From the NCBI RefSeq assembly GCF_014218355.1, contig NZ_AP023368.1:3228001-3292000 (forward strand): a stretch of DNA of 64,000 nt, read 5' to 3'. Source of the stretch: Anaerocolumna chitinilytica (GTDB taxonomy: Bacteria; Bacillota; Clostridia; Lachnospirales; Lachnospiraceae). The notes beneath the pieces were generated by a model. The model did not search any database. It worked only from the letters and a program-made list of their open reading frames with translations, and had not been told where the DNA came from. The position numbers were made by a program, and so were the translations under genes. Shown in pieces: positions 42,955 through 52,610 of this stretch (its first letter is position 1; every line of letters starts with the position of its first letter).

Positions 42955-45237
42955 TTATGCTTTACCTGATTTTCCTTTCAGGAAAGAGAACCCACCATTT
43001 TTCGAATATAAGATAGATATTACGATTACAACAGCGCATACGATAAAGGTTGCTATCATACCCCAGTTCTTGGCGTTATACTGAACAAGTACGGGAGCTG
43101 CAAGCAGGGATACCATGTTAATAACCTTAATCATAGGATTAAGCGCAGGACCTGCTGTATCCTTTAAAGGATCACCAACAGTATCGCCAACAACAGCTGC
43201 TTTGTGAGCCTCAGAACCCTTACCGCCATACAAGCCATCTTCAATGGTCTTTTTGGCATTATCCCATGCTCCGCCGGTATTAGACATAAATACGGCTAAA
43301 AGCTGTCCAGAAACAATTACACCTGCCAGGAAGCCTCCTAGAGACTCTACTCCCAGGAGAATACCTACAACCAAGGGACTTAAGATTCCGATAAGTGCAA
43401 GCCCTAAAAGTTCCTTTTGTGCTGAAACAGTACAGATATCAACAGCTTTTTGATAATCCGGTTTCACTTTTCTTTCTAATAATCCGGGTATTTTAAATTG
43501 TCTTCTTACTTCCTCAACTATCTTTGCTGCCGCTCTGGTAACCGCATTAATAATAAGGGAGGAAAATAACCAGGGAATACATGCTCCAATTAGAACACCT
43601 ACAAATACCTTGGGTTCAGATACTCTGATACCCGTGGAAGCTATTCTTAAGGACTCGCTGATATTCATCTGTGTCTGTATCTTTGTAATATCTGTTAGGA
43701 AAGAACCAAAAAGTGAAACGGCAGCAATAACGGCTGAACCGATTGCAACACCCTTCGTGATTGCTTTTGTTGTATTTCCGGTAGCATCCAGATGATCCAT
43801 AACTTTTCTGGCTTCTTTGTCAAGGCCGGAAAGCTCTCCAACACCATTTGCATTATCAGCAATAGGACCAAATGAATCCATGGCTACGTTATTTCCGGTA
43901 AGAGTAAGCATACCAATACCAGTCATAGCCACACCATAAAGTATATAAGTTATTCCCATACCATGATAAATCAGAGTAGATGATATTATTGTAACAGCAA
44001 TAACGATTGTCTGCCATACAGCACTTTCAAAGCCTTCTGAAATACCGCGCAATAGAAGCGTTGCAGAGCCTGTCTTGGAGGAGGCAGCAATTTCTTTCAC
44101 CGGCTTGTAGTGTGTATCTGTAAAGTATTTTGTAATTTCATCAAGAACAATTGCAAGAACAATACCAATACCTACTGAAAAGAATGCATTCCATTCTTTC
44201 ATATAAAAATGAGCGAGCAAAGCAAAGGAAACGAGACTGATTGCGGCAGAAATATAAAAGCCTTTATTAATGGATGATAAAGCATTACTACCTTTAAGTT
44301 CTTTAGAACCTCTAACCAGATATGTACCTATCATGGAAGAAAGTACCCCAATACCTCTTACCAACAAAGGAAATACGATCCACTTCAAATCGCCATGGTT
44401 AAGGTTCATTAATGCGAGACCAAGAATAAGACCGGAAACAATGGTAACTTCATAGGATTCGAAGATGTCTGCTGCCATTCCGGCACAGTCACCAACATTA
44501 TCACCAACAAGGTCAGCTATAACAGCTGCATTTCTTTCATCATCTTCCGGAAGGCCTGCTTCCACCTTACCTACAAGATCAGCTCCTACATCTGCTGCTT
44601 TTGTATAGATACCACCGCCCACTCTCATAAATAGGGCTAATAAAGTACCGCCAAAACCAAATCCTAAGAGTGCATCCGGTGCGGCAATACCAAATATCAT
44701 AAATATCAAAGTACCACCAAGAAGACCTAAACCGTCTGTCAGCATTCCGGTTATAGTTCCTGTTCTATATGCTATTTTGAGAGCTTCACCAAAGCTTCTT
44801 CTGGATGCGGAAGCAACACGAACATTACCTTCAACAGCCATTCTCATACCGAACTGTCCGACCATTAATGAGAAGCAAGCGCCCATAACAAAGGCAATAG
44901 CACGTCCGATACCGATAATTATTTTAACTGTCTCCTCGGACTTCCCAGCAAAACGACTCATCGCTTCATCCGAAGGCGGAACAACATAAACAGATAAAAA
45001 CAATACAACGGTAAGAATAACAATAAGCGGCACAATTGTCTTTAGCTGCCTTTTCAGGTAGGTATCTGCACCAACTTTGATAGCGCCCCATACTTCCTGC
45101 ATTTTAGCAGTTCCTTTGTCATACTTCATAATTTGTCTTCTGAGTAGCAGAGCATATCCTAATCCCAGAAAGGAAATGAGAAGTACGCACCAGATTGCGA
45201 CTATTTCAAAGGTAGTCGCATTTGCTAGATTTAACAT
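42955..45237 (-). CDS. hppA: Membrane-bound proton-translocating pyrophosphatase, K+-independent type
   Basis: A 760-residue polytopic pump (about 16 helices) that couples PPi hydrolysis to ion transport. The substrate motifs are [91 protein letters not shown] and the C-terminal [24 protein letters not shown]. At the position that decides potassium need, the sequence is GNTTKAIT (K491, T494). Lysine there marks K+-independent H+-PPases, while K+-dependent H+ and all known Na+ pumps carry alanine. It likely conserves energy or re-forms a proton gradient in the cell membrane. GGAGGAG precedes the ATG. Confidence 0.95.
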   Translation of the reverse strand: MLNLANATTFEIVAIWCVLLISFLGLGYALLLRRQIMKYDKGTAKMQEVWGAIKVGADTYLKRQLKTIVPLIVILTVVLFLSVYVVPPSDEAMSRFAGKSEETVKIIIGIGRAIAFVMGACFSLMVGQFGMRMAVEGNVRVASASRRSFGEALKIAYRTGTITGMLTDGLGLLGGTLIFMIFGIAAPDALLGFGFGGTLLALFMRVGGGIYTKAADVGADLVGKVEAGLPEDDERNAAVIADLVGDNVGDCAGMAADIFESYEVTIVSGLILGLALMNLNHGDLKWIVFPLLVRGIGVLSSMIGTYLVRGSKELKGSNALSSINKGFYISAAISLVSFALLAHFYMKEWNAFFSVGIGIVLAIVLDEITKYFTDTHYKPVKEIAASSKTGSATLLLRGISEGFESAVWQTIVIAVTIISSTLIYHGMGITYILYGVAMTGIGMLTLTGNNVAMDSFGPIADNANGVGELSGLDKEARKVMDHLDATGNTTKAITKGVAIGSAVIAAVSLFGSFLTDITKIQTQMNISESLRIASTGIRVSEPKVFVGVLIGACIPWLFSSLIINAVTRAAAKIVEEVRRQFKIPGLLERKVKPDYQKAVDICTVSAQKELLGLALIGILSPLVVGILLGVESLGGFLAGVIVSGQLLAVFMSNTGGAWDNAKKTIEDGLYGGKGSEAHKAAVVGDTVGDPLKDTAGPALNPMIKVINMVSLLAAPVLVQYNAKNWGMIATFIVCAVVIVISILYSKNGGFSFLKGKSGKA

Positions 45238-45603
45238 GAATAACTCCTCCTGTCACGTAATTAGTATAATATACATACAAATATAATTATATAACACTTA
45301 TAGAAAAAATGCTACTATATTCCATGTAAAATTAATTTATTTTAACACTTTTTACAATGCTCATTCCTTAATATTACATTTAAAATGTCATATTATATAT
45401 TTAAATTCTATATTTCGTCGTATTATTAGTAATATTATTGACTTTTTCTTTTGAATTTCCCTATATTTTCCTAATTGTAAATTGATTTTAAATTGTATAG
45501 TCTTTTCTGATTACCAGAAATCAATAGACGACAAAAGGAGCTGCAGCAATTTTAATCTTGCAGCAGCTCCAAAGGTTTTCAAAACCGAACCGTAACTGAA
45601 ATC
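45238..45603. other. Intergenic region between ilvA and hppA
   Basis: A 366-bp, very A/T-rich gap. It holds the ilvA terminator (45537-45570) and, near hppA, a TATAAT (45287-45292 on the minus strand) with a poor -35. No coding frame, and no T-box or other riboswitch, was recognised. Confidence 0.55.
45537..45570 (-). terminator. Intrinsic terminator after ilvA
   Basis: GGAGCTGC-A-GCAA (45537-45549) pairs with TTGC-A-GCAGCTCC (45558-45570), one mismatch, followed by UUUUG in the minus-strand transcript. Confidence 0.8.
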
Positions 45604-46824
45604 TTAATAGTATGTATTCTTAGGCTGTACAATCTGTGGATTATAGCCTTTCTTTTTTAATGCCTGAACAATAACGTCTTTGTGCTCATGTCCAAAGGTC
45701 TCCATGGTAATCGTTAATTCCACCGCACTGTTACGGTTTATGGAAACGAACTGGTTATGATCCAGACGTATGATATTACCCTGATTCTCTGCGATGACAT
45801 TAGCGACATTCACAAGCTCACCGGGACGGTCCGGCAAAAGAACGGATACTGTAAATATACGCCCCCTTTGAATAAGTCCGTGCTGTACCACTGAGGATAC
45901 AGTGATGACATCCATGTTACCTCCGCTGAGGATTGAGACTACCTTCTTCCCGCTGCAATTTAAATGTTTAAGCGCTGCAACGGTTAGAAGTCCCGAGTTT
46001 TCAACAACCATCTTATGGTTTTCTATCATATCCAGAAAACTTACAATTAATTCTCTGTCATCGATTGTTATGATTTCATCGATATTCTTCTGAATATACG
46101 GAAATATATTGCTTCCGGGTGTTTTAACTGCTGTACCGTCTGCTATGGTATCCACCTGAGGCAGTGTTACTACATGGCCTGCTTTTAAGGATTCCTCCAT
46201 ACAGTTTGCACCTAAAGGTTCTACACCAATGACTTTGACATTTGGATTTAAGAGTTTTGCCAGGGTAGATACACCTGCTGCAAGGCCGCCTCCCCCGATT
46301 GGCACCAGAATGATGTCAACAGTCGGAATTTCTTTGAAGATTTCCATTGCTATGGTTCCCTGTCCTGTTGCTACCACTTCATCATCAAAGGGATGGATAA
46401 AGGTATACCCTTTTTCCTCGGCAAGTTTAAGAGCATACTGACAGGCATCATCGTACACATTGCCATGCAGAATAACTTCCGCACCGTAACTCTTAGTACG
46501 ATTAACCTTAATAAGGGGAGTGGTGGTAGGCATAACTATAACAGCCTTTGCTCCATATATTCGGGAAGCGTAAGCAACTCCCTGGGCATGATTTCCCGCA
46601 GAAGCTGTAATAAGACCCTTTTCCCTTTCTTCCTTGCTTAGAGTGCTGATTTTATAATAAGCACCTCTCACCTTATAAGCGCCGGTAAACTGCATATTTT
46701 CAGGTTTTAAAAATACTTTGTTTCCCGTAGTGTCAGAAAAATAATCGCTGTAGATTAGTTTTGTTCTTAAAGTTACCCGCTTTACCGTTTCTGAAGCTTC
46801 CTCAAACTTATCCAATGTCATCAT
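45604..46824 (-). CDS. ilvA: Threonine ammonia-lyase with C-terminal ACT domain
   Basis: A 406-residue PLP enzyme that deaminates threonine to 2-oxobutyrate for isoleucine synthesis or catabolism. The PLP lysine is K51 in FTGAYKVRGA, with the SAGNHAQGVAYAS and PIGGGGLAAGVS loops. An ACT-like regulatory domain follows residue ~325 (RIFTVSVLLPDRPGELVNVANVIAENQGNIIRLDHNQF), as in the short (~400-residue) class. It follows ftsY by 14 bp and so is probably the tail of the smc-ftsY transcript, an odd metabolic partner. Confidence 0.96.
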   Translation of the reverse strand: MMTLDKFEEASETVKRVTLRTKLIYSDYFSDTTGNKVFLKPENMQFTGAYKVRGAYYKISTLSKEEREKGLITASAGNHAQGVAYASRIYGAKAVIVMPTTTPLIKVNRTKSYGAEVILHGNVYDDACQYALKLAEEKGYTFIHPFDDEVVATGQGTIAMEIFKEIPTVDIILVPIGGGGLAAGVSTLAKLLNPNVKVIGVEPLGANCMEESLKAGHVVTLPQVDTIADGTAVKTPGSNIFPYIQKNIDEIITIDDRELIVSFLDMIENHKMVVENSGLLTVAALKHLNCSGKKVVSILSGGNMDVITVSSVVQHGLIQRGRIFTVSVLLPDRPGELVNVANVIAENQGNIIRLDHNQFVSINRNSAVELTITMETFGHEHKDVIVQALKKKGYNPQIVQPKNTYY

Positions 46825-46838
46825 TTTGTATTCTCCTT

Positions 46839-47762
46839 TTAGTTAAACAGCGCGTTTACAAAATCTCCTGCGTTGAATTTCTGTAAATCATCAATATGTT
46901 CTCCGATACCGATATATTTTACTGGTATGCCAAGCTCTGCCTGAATGGCAATTGCAATACCTCCCTTGGCTGTTCCGTCTAACTTAGTCAAAATAATGCC
47001 TGTAATATCTGCTATTTCTTTGAATTGCTTTGCCTGAGACAGAGCATTCTGACCTGTAGTTCCATCTAAAACCAACAGAGTCTCCCTGTAAGCATCCGGA
47101 TATTCTCTTGAGATTACCCTATCTATCTTCTTTAACTCTTCCATCAGGTTCTTTTTATTATGAAGCCTTCCTGCGGTATCACAAATAAGCACATCTGTGT
47201 TTCTTGCTTTTGCAGAAGTTACCGCATCATAGATAACCGCTGCTGGGTCTGAACCTTCCTTTTGTGCAATAATTTCAACCCCTGCACGATTAGCCCACTC
47301 GGTAAGCTGCTCAATAGCCGCAGCACGGAAGGTATCCGCTGCTGCTACCATTACCTTCTTCCCCTTATCCTTTAATTGTCCTGCAAGTTTGCCAACAGAA
47401 GTTGTTTTTCCTACTCCGTTTACACCGATTAAAAGCACAATGGATTTCTGGCTTTCGTATTCATAGGCAGCTTCTGTTACCTTCATCTGCTCCATGATAC
47501 TTTGCATTAATAATTCCTTACATTCTTTCGGTTCTTTTATCTTTGCTTCTTTTACTTTTTGTTTCAAGTCGGATATGATGGAACCCGTGGTGTTAATACC
47601 AATATCCGCCATAATAAGTATCTCTTCCAGCTCTTCATAAAATTCATCATCAATACTTGAGAATCCGCTGAATATAGACTCAATACCGGCTACGATATTG
47701 TTCCTTGTCTTTGAGAGTCCTTCAACCAGTCTGCCAAAAAAGCCTTTCTTATTTTCTCCCAT
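46839..47762 (-). CDS. ftsY: SRP receptor FtsY
   Basis: A 307-residue NG-domain GTPase that docks Ffh-ribosome complexes at the membrane. The G1 motif is [15 protein letters not shown], then [30 protein letters not shown] and [13 protein letters not shown]. The long acidic A domain of E. coli FtsY is missing, as is common in Firmicutes. It lies downstream of smc, separated by a 148-bp stretch with short tandem repeats. Confidence 0.97.
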   Translation of the reverse strand: MGENKKGFFGRLVEGLSKTRNNIVAGIESIFSGFSSIDDEFYEELEEILIMADIGINTTGSIISDLKQKVKEAKIKEPKECKELLMQSIMEQMKVTEAAYEYESQKSIVLLIGVNGVGKTTSVGKLAGQLKDKGKKVMVAAADTFRAAAIEQLTEWANRAGVEIIAQKEGSDPAAVIYDAVTSAKARNTDVLICDTAGRLHNKKNLMEELKKIDRVISREYPDAYRETLLVLDGTTGQNALSQAKQFKEIADITGIILTKLDGTAKGGIAIAIQAELGIPVKYIGIGEHIDDLQKFNAGDFVNALFN

Positions 47763-47803
47763 CCTTACCTCTCTTCCCGTCCTAATACCACAAGGTGCTC
47801 TTT

Positions 47804-47875
47804 ACAAAGCTACATTTCGCAGAGCTTTGTTTCGCAGAACTTTGTTACGCTGAACTTTGTTCTGCTGAGTTCAGC
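47804..47875. repeat. 15-bp tandem repeats between smc and ftsY
   Basis: Four to five diverged 15-bp units lie head to tail: a degenerate one at 47804-47818, GCAGAGCTTTGTTTC (47819-47833), GCAGAACTTTGTTAC (47834-47848), GCTGAACTTTGTTCT (47849-47863), and a partial unit ending in the hairpin GCTGAGTTCAGC (47864-47875). They lie in the non-coding gap within the smc-ftsY unit. Confidence 0.75.
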
Positions 47876-47910
47876 ATAGCACACCTGCTTCTACAGGACA
47901 TAAACTAGCA

Positions 47911-50900
47911 TTATTTATCCAAATCATTTTCTATCAAATTTACAGATACCAGGGCAGAAACACCCTTTTCCTGCATTGTGATACCATACAGTACATCTGC
48001 CGCATTCATGGTACCTCTTCTGTGTGTAATTATTATAAACTGTGTGTCCTTTGTAAGCTTATGAAGGTATTTCGCAAAACGTTTAACATTAGCATCATCC
48101 AAAGCCGCTTCAATCTCATCCAACAGACAAAACGGAGACGGCTTTAGGTTCTGAATGGCAAACAGCAATGAGATAGCTGTCAGCGCCTTCTCTCCACCGG
48201 ATAACTGCATCATATTCTGCAGCTTCTTTCCCGGCGGCTGGGAAGTTATTATAATACCTGCTTCCAGAACATCCTCATCTTCTGTTAATTCCAGTGTTGC
48301 CCGACCTCCGCCGAATAATTCCTTAAATACAAGATCAAATTGCACCTTAATCTGAGCAAATTTTTCATTGAACTGGTTTCTCATCTCATCATCCAGTTCC
48401 TGTATGATATGTATCAGAGTTTCCTCCGCTTTTTCAATGTCCTCTTTTTGTCCTTTTAAAAACAAGAAGCGCTCGGAAAGATTTTTATAATCTTCAATGG
48501 CATTAATATTAACATCGCCGAGCCCTTTCATGCTTCCCTTTACTTCACCGATTCTTTTTCTTACAAAGGAAGAATCTATGCTGCCAAGAAGTTCAGCATC
48601 CATGGTCTCCATAACATTATGCAGCGTGAGCTCGTATTCCTCCCACATGTAATCCTTTTTCTCATTTAACTGCTCCTCCAGCCGTTCTAACTGGCCATTA
48701 AGGCGATAAATTTCCTTATCCAGATTAATAATTTCCTTCGAAAGTTCTTCTCTGCGTTCAAAAAAAGACTTATGTGTTATGGTTACTTCTTCTTTTTTTA
48801 ATTGAAGTTCTTTTATCTGTTCTTCCAGTTTTTGAATTTCAATTGCAAATTGTTTTAATGTTTCCTCATCATTAAGAATTGCTTTCTCCTTGGTATTATA
48901 CTGCAAAAGAGAATCTTCCCTGCTCTTTCTAATAGAATTTTCCTCATCATACAGTTTTTCAAGATCACGTTTTACTCTTTTGATATTTTCAAGGAGATGC
49001 TGGTTGTTCTGTTCAAAAGCAGACATTTCAGCTTTCAGTGTTGATACTCTATCACTGATTTCCTGTTCTGAAGTCTTTACCTCTTCCAGCTTTCTGTTCA
49101 TCTCATCAATTCTATGTTCATTTTCCTTGCTTCTCTCTTCATTTAAAACAAGGCTTTCTTGTAAGGAATTAATGTTTTTATTTAATTCTATACTCTGATG
49201 TTCAATTTGATTGATCTCATTTGTAATTTCTTCGTAAACCAGTCCTAATTCCTGTTTCTTTTTTTCATTTTGGGTCAGATGCAGCTTATCTGTATTTTCT
49301 TCCAGATAGATGCTTTGAAGGGTTTGTTTTCTGTCCTCTATCTCTTTTAGGACTGTCTGTATATCTCCGTTTAATTTATCCCTGCTGCTTGTAAGCTCTT
49401 TTCCTTCATTTTTTAGAAGAGTTATCTTCTCTTCCAGATCCTCAATTTCACGTCTTCTGCTGAGCAAATTGCTGGAATTCTTATAGGCTCCACCGGACAA
49501 TGAACCACCGGGACTTAGTAACTCTCCATCTAATGTAATGATACGTAAAGTATAGTTATACTTTTTTGCAATTGCAAGGGCATTATCGATATTATCTACT
49601 ACAAGGCTTTTTCCCAGTAAATTCTGCATCAGACCTTTAAAACGTTCTTCTGTTCTTACCAATGTATTTGCTAAGCCTATTACACCTTTTTCCTCCAGGT
49701 ATCTTTGCTGTCCATAACTTTCTTTTACGGATATACTGGTAAGAGGAAGGAAGGTCGCTCTTCCGTACTTATTTCTCTTTAAATACTCGATTAATTCCTT
49801 CGCAGTAGATTCTTTATCAGTTACTATATTTTGAATACTGCCGCCTAAAGCAATTTCTACAGCTGTTTCATATTTAGGCTCTGTTTTAATAATATCTGCA
49901 ACAACACCAATGATTCCAGGGGTGTCTTTCTTCTCCATAATCTTACGGATACTGTTGCCATACCCCTCATAGCGCTCTGTCAGATTTTTCAGGGCTTCAA
50001 GCTGTGAAAAGCCGGTATGATAGGCTTGCTGTTTCCTTTGTATTTCATCTTCAATCTCTTTTAAATGTGTTCTATGCTCTATAAGCTTTTCTTGAGATAG
50101 CGCTGTAATCTTCTGATTTTCCTCAATCGTACTGTGAAGTTTTTCTAATTTATCAGCAATATTCTGAATTTCTAAGTCTGTAACAGCTTCTTCACTTTTA
50201 TTTCGAAGAAGTTTTTGGGTCAGCTCTGTCTTCTTAATATTGTTCTGCTCTAAAATAGTTTCATAACGCTGCAGATTCGTTTTAATACCGGAATTCTGGC
50301 TTAAAAAGTCAAAGATTTCACCATGAAGACTTTCTGCAAGTCTTGTATCTTCTTTTATCCTGCCACGGATTTCTTCCAGAAGCAGAATGTCATTTGACTG
50401 TTTTTCATCCAGTTTATCCATTTTGATATCCAAAGAATTCTTTTCGCCTAAGTATCCTTCCTGTTCGGCAGATTTTACTTTTATTTCTTCCGCTATAACC
50501 TGGAGTCTGGATTCATAATGGGAATCGTTTTGTTTAATTGATAAAAGCTGCTCTTTTAGAACTTTTATTTCGCCTTCCGTCTTTTCTTGTTCCAGACGCT
50601 TATCGCTTTGAGTTGCTTTTAAACCTTCTAAAGAAGTATTATAACCTTCAATTTCACTCTCTAGGCGTTCAAACTCTTCCTTCATATGCTCTGATTTTTC
50701 ATTCGCACTTTGAAGTGAAGCATTTGCTATTGCCAGCCTATCACCGGTTTGCTTTTTCCCTTCGGCAATTTTTTCATTCTCCAATAAGAATAGCTGAATA
50801 TCAAGTTCCTTTAGTTCATCTCTTAATTTTAAATATTCTCTTGCTACAGCCGATTGCTTTTCTAAAGGGCCAACCTGTTTCTCAATTTCAGAAAGAATAT

Positions 50901-51477
50901 CTTGTATTCTGCTTAAGTTTAAGCGTTCCTCTTCAAGATTATGATGAGCCGCAGCCCTTCTTTTCTTAAATTTTACAATTCCAGCTGCTTCATCAAATAA
51001 TTCTCTGCGATCCTCCGGTTTTCCGCTTAAGATTTTCTCAATTTGTCCTTGCCCGATAATAGAATATCCTTCTTTTCCGATACCGGTATCCAGAAACAGT
51101 TCCTGCATATCCTTTAACCTGCAGCTGTTTCCATTTAAAAGATATTCACTTTCACCTGAACGATATACCCTTCTGGCCACAGTTACTTCGTCATATTCAA
51201 TGGGTAGTTTGTGATCTTCGTTGTTTATGGTAAGCGAAACATAGGCATATCCAAGGGGCTTACGTGTCTCCGTACCGGAGAAAATAACATCTTCCATCTT
51301 GGCTCCACGTAATTGCTTTGCACTCTGCTCACCCAATACCCATCGAACTGCATCCGCCACGTTACTCTTACCACTGCCGTTAGGTCCTACGATTCCGGTA
51401 ATCCCGTCATGAAATTCAAAAATAATTTTATTGGCAAAGGATTTAAACCCATATACTTCAATACTTTTTAAATACAT
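47911..51477 (-). CDS. smc: Chromosome segregation protein SMC
   Basis: A 1188-residue SMC ATPase. Walker A is GPNGSGKSN (residues 32-40). Two long coiled coils (~170-500 and ~670-1010) flank the hinge (about 515-650, TPGIIGVVADIIKTEPKYETAVEIALGGSIQNIV). The C-terminal head has LSGGEKALTAISLLFA and LLDEIEAALDDANVKRF. It condenses and separates chromosomes with ScpA/ScpB. It follows rnc by 19 bp. Length and domain order are normal for the family. Confidence 0.98.
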   Translation of the reverse strand: MYLKSIEVYGFKSFANKIIFEFHDGITGIVGPNGSGKSNVADAVRWVLGEQSAKQLRGAKMEDVIFSGTETRKPLGYAYVSLTINNEDHKLPIEYDEVTVARRVYRSGESEYLLNGNSCRLKDMQELFLDTGIGKEGYSIIGQGQIEKILSGKPEDRRELFDEAAGIVKFKKRRAAAHHNLEEERLNLSRIQDILSEIEKQVGPLEKQSAVAREYLKLRDELKELDIQLFLLENEKIAEGKKQTGDRLAIANASLQSANEKSEHMKEEFERLESEIEGYNTSLEGLKATQSDKRLEQEKTEGEIKVLKEQLLSIKQNDSHYESRLQVIAEEIKVKSAEQEGYLGEKNSLDIKMDKLDEKQSNDILLLEEIRGRIKEDTRLAESLHGEIFDFLSQNSGIKTNLQRYETILEQNNIKKTELTQKLLRNKSEEAVTDLEIQNIADKLEKLHSTIEENQKITALSQEKLIEHRTHLKEIEDEIQRKQQAYHTGFSQLEALKNLTERYEGYGNSIRKIMEKKDTPGIIGVVADIIKTEPKYETAVEIALGGSIQNIVTDKESTAKELIEYLKRNKYGRATFLPLTSISVKESYGQQRYLEEKGVIGLANTLVRTEERFKGLMQNLLGKSLVVDNIDNALAIAKKYNYTLRIITLDGELLSPGGSLSGGAYKNSSNLLSRRREIEDLEEKITLLKNEGKELTSSRDKLNGDIQTVLKEIEDRKQTLQSIYLEENTDKLHLTQNEKKKQELGLVYEEITNEINQIEHQSIELNKNINSLQESLVLNEERSKENEHRIDEMNRKLEEVKTSEQEISDRVSTLKAEMSAFEQNNQHLLENIKRVKRDLEKLYDEENSIRKSREDSLLQYNTKEKAILNDEETLKQFAIEIQKLEEQIKELQLKKEEVTITHKSFFERREELSKEIINLDKEIYRLNGQLERLEEQLNEKKDYMWEEYELTLHNVMETMDAELLGSIDSSFVRKRIGEVKGSMKGLGDVNINAIEDYKNLSERFLFLKGQKEDIEKAEETLIHIIQELDDEMRNQFNEKFAQIKVQFDLVFKELFGGGRATLELTEDEDVLEAGIIITSQPPGKKLQNMMQLSGGEKALTAISLLFAIQNLKPSPFCLLDEIEAALDDANVKRFAKYLHKLTKDTQFIIITHRRGTMNAADVLYGITMQEKGVSALVSVNLIENDLDK

Positions 51478-51496
51478 AGTTACTCCCGGTTATTTT

Positions 51497-52228
51497 TTAT
51501 TTTGTTTGGGGAATGAGATTTTTTTTGCGATTTATCTTCAAGATAGAATCATAGGCAGCCTCTTGTTCAGCAGCTTTTTTGGTCTTACCGACCCCAGTAC
51601 CAAGCCTGATATTCTTAACCAGAGCTACCACTGTAAACTGCTTATTATGATCCGGGCCTTCTTCTTTGACTAATTCATAGGATAGTTGTTCTTTATATTC
51701 ACTTTGTACGATTTCCTGCAAGATAGTCTTGCTATCGAAAAAGAGCTTCTTATTTTCAATATCGGATAAAATAAAACGTAAAATAAACTCTTTTGCATTA
51801 GTAAAACCACCATCTATATAGATAGCCCCTATTATAGCTTCAACGGTATCAGAAAGTATGGAAAATCTCTCTTTTCCGCCTGTTGCTGCCTCCCCCTTGC
51901 CAAGCAACAGATAATTACCAACATTCATGTCTATGGCACAATTAGCAAGAGTCTGCTCGCATACCAGTCTTGCTCTTAATTTCGTCAGTTCACCTTCCGG
52001 CATTTTAGGATTGTTCTGATATAAGAACTCGCTGGTGATAAGTTCTAACACCGCGTCACCTAAGAATTCAAGCCGCTCATTGTTTTCAAGCTTATTAAGT
52101 CTTTTTTCATTGGCATAAGAACTATGGGTCAATGCACGCTTTAATATCATGCGATCTCTGAATCGGTAGTCTATTTCTTCTTCAAACTTTCGTAATCTTT
52201 CTAAAATCAATTCTTCCGATTTATTCAT
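51497..52228 (-). CDS. rnc: Ribonuclease III
   Basis: A 243-residue double-strand RNA endonuclease for rRNA and mRNA processing. The catalytic signature is NERLEFLGDAVLELITSEFLY, the second acidic site is DTVEAIIGAIYIDGG, and a C-terminal dsRNA-binding domain (ILQEIVQSEYKEQLSYELVKEEGPDHNKQF...GKTKKAAEQEAAYDSI) is present. AAGGAGG precedes the ATG. It lies in the usual acpP-rnc-smc order. Confidence 0.98.
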   Translation of the reverse strand: MNKSEELILERLRKFEEEIDYRFRDRMILKRALTHSSYANEKRLNKLENNERLEFLGDAVLELITSEFLYQNNPKMPEGELTKLRARLVCEQTLANCAIDMNVGNYLLLGKGEAATGGKERFSILSDTVEAIIGAIYIDGGFTNAKEFILRFILSDIENKKLFFDSKTILQEIVQSEYKEQLSYELVKEEGPDHNKQFTVVALVKNIRLGTGVGKTKKAAEQEAAYDSILKINRKKNLIPQTK

Positions 52229-52278
52229 TGTATTCCTCCTTTTCCGTCAGTATTTTTTATGGCTCATTATTATAAAAA

Positions 52279-52335
52279 GAACCCTTATAGAAGGGTAACC
52301 CCTTTTATAAGGGAAGAACCCTTCTATAAGGGTTC
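52279..52335 (-). terminator. Long perfect hairpin between acpP and rnc
   Basis: GAACCCTTATAGAAGGGT (52279-52296) and ACCCTTCTATAAGGGTTC (52318-52335) are exact 18-nt complements, with a smaller hairpin in the loop, followed by five Us in the minus-strand transcript. It is a terminator or an RNase III processing site. Confidence 0.85.
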
Positions 52336-52361
52336 CGTATATTGCAACTTTAATCTTTCTA

Positions 52362-52592
52362 TTAGTTCAGTGCGTTTTTAATCTGCTCTACCGCGTCACT
52401 AACGGTTACAATATTCTCTGCTTCTTCATTGGCAATTTCAATGTCGAACTCTTCCTCTATACCCATTATGATTTGGAAAATATCAAGGGAATCGGCTCCT
52501 AAATCATCAACAAATGTTGTCTCCATTGTAATTTCGTCCTCATCCACATTTAAAACTTCACTGATTATTTTTTGTAATTTTTCAAATTCCAT
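52362..52592 (-). CDS. acpP: Acyl carrier protein
   Basis: A 76-residue acidic carrier protein. The phosphopantetheine serine is in [22 protein letters not shown]. The start at ATG 52592 (MEFEKLQKI) has AAAGG at good spacing; a GTG three codons upstream is too close to it. It carries acyl chains for fatty acid synthesis, and the neighbouring plsX takes acyl groups from it. Confidence 0.97.
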   Translation of the reverse strand: MEFEKLQKIISEVLNVDEDEITMETTFVDDLGADSLDIFQIIMGIEEEFDIEIANEEAENIVTVSDAVEQIKNALN

Positions 52593-52610
52593 AACATTCA
52601 CCTTTCTTTT

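Noticed and set aside
42955..45237. Na+-translocating pyrophosphatase
   Set aside because: All known Na+-PPases are K+-dependent with alanine at the signature position; this one has lysine.
50538..50969. 143-codon frame on the plus strand inside smc
   Set aside because: It is an antisense shadow of the smc coiled-coil region, with no ribosome site and no recognisable protein pattern.
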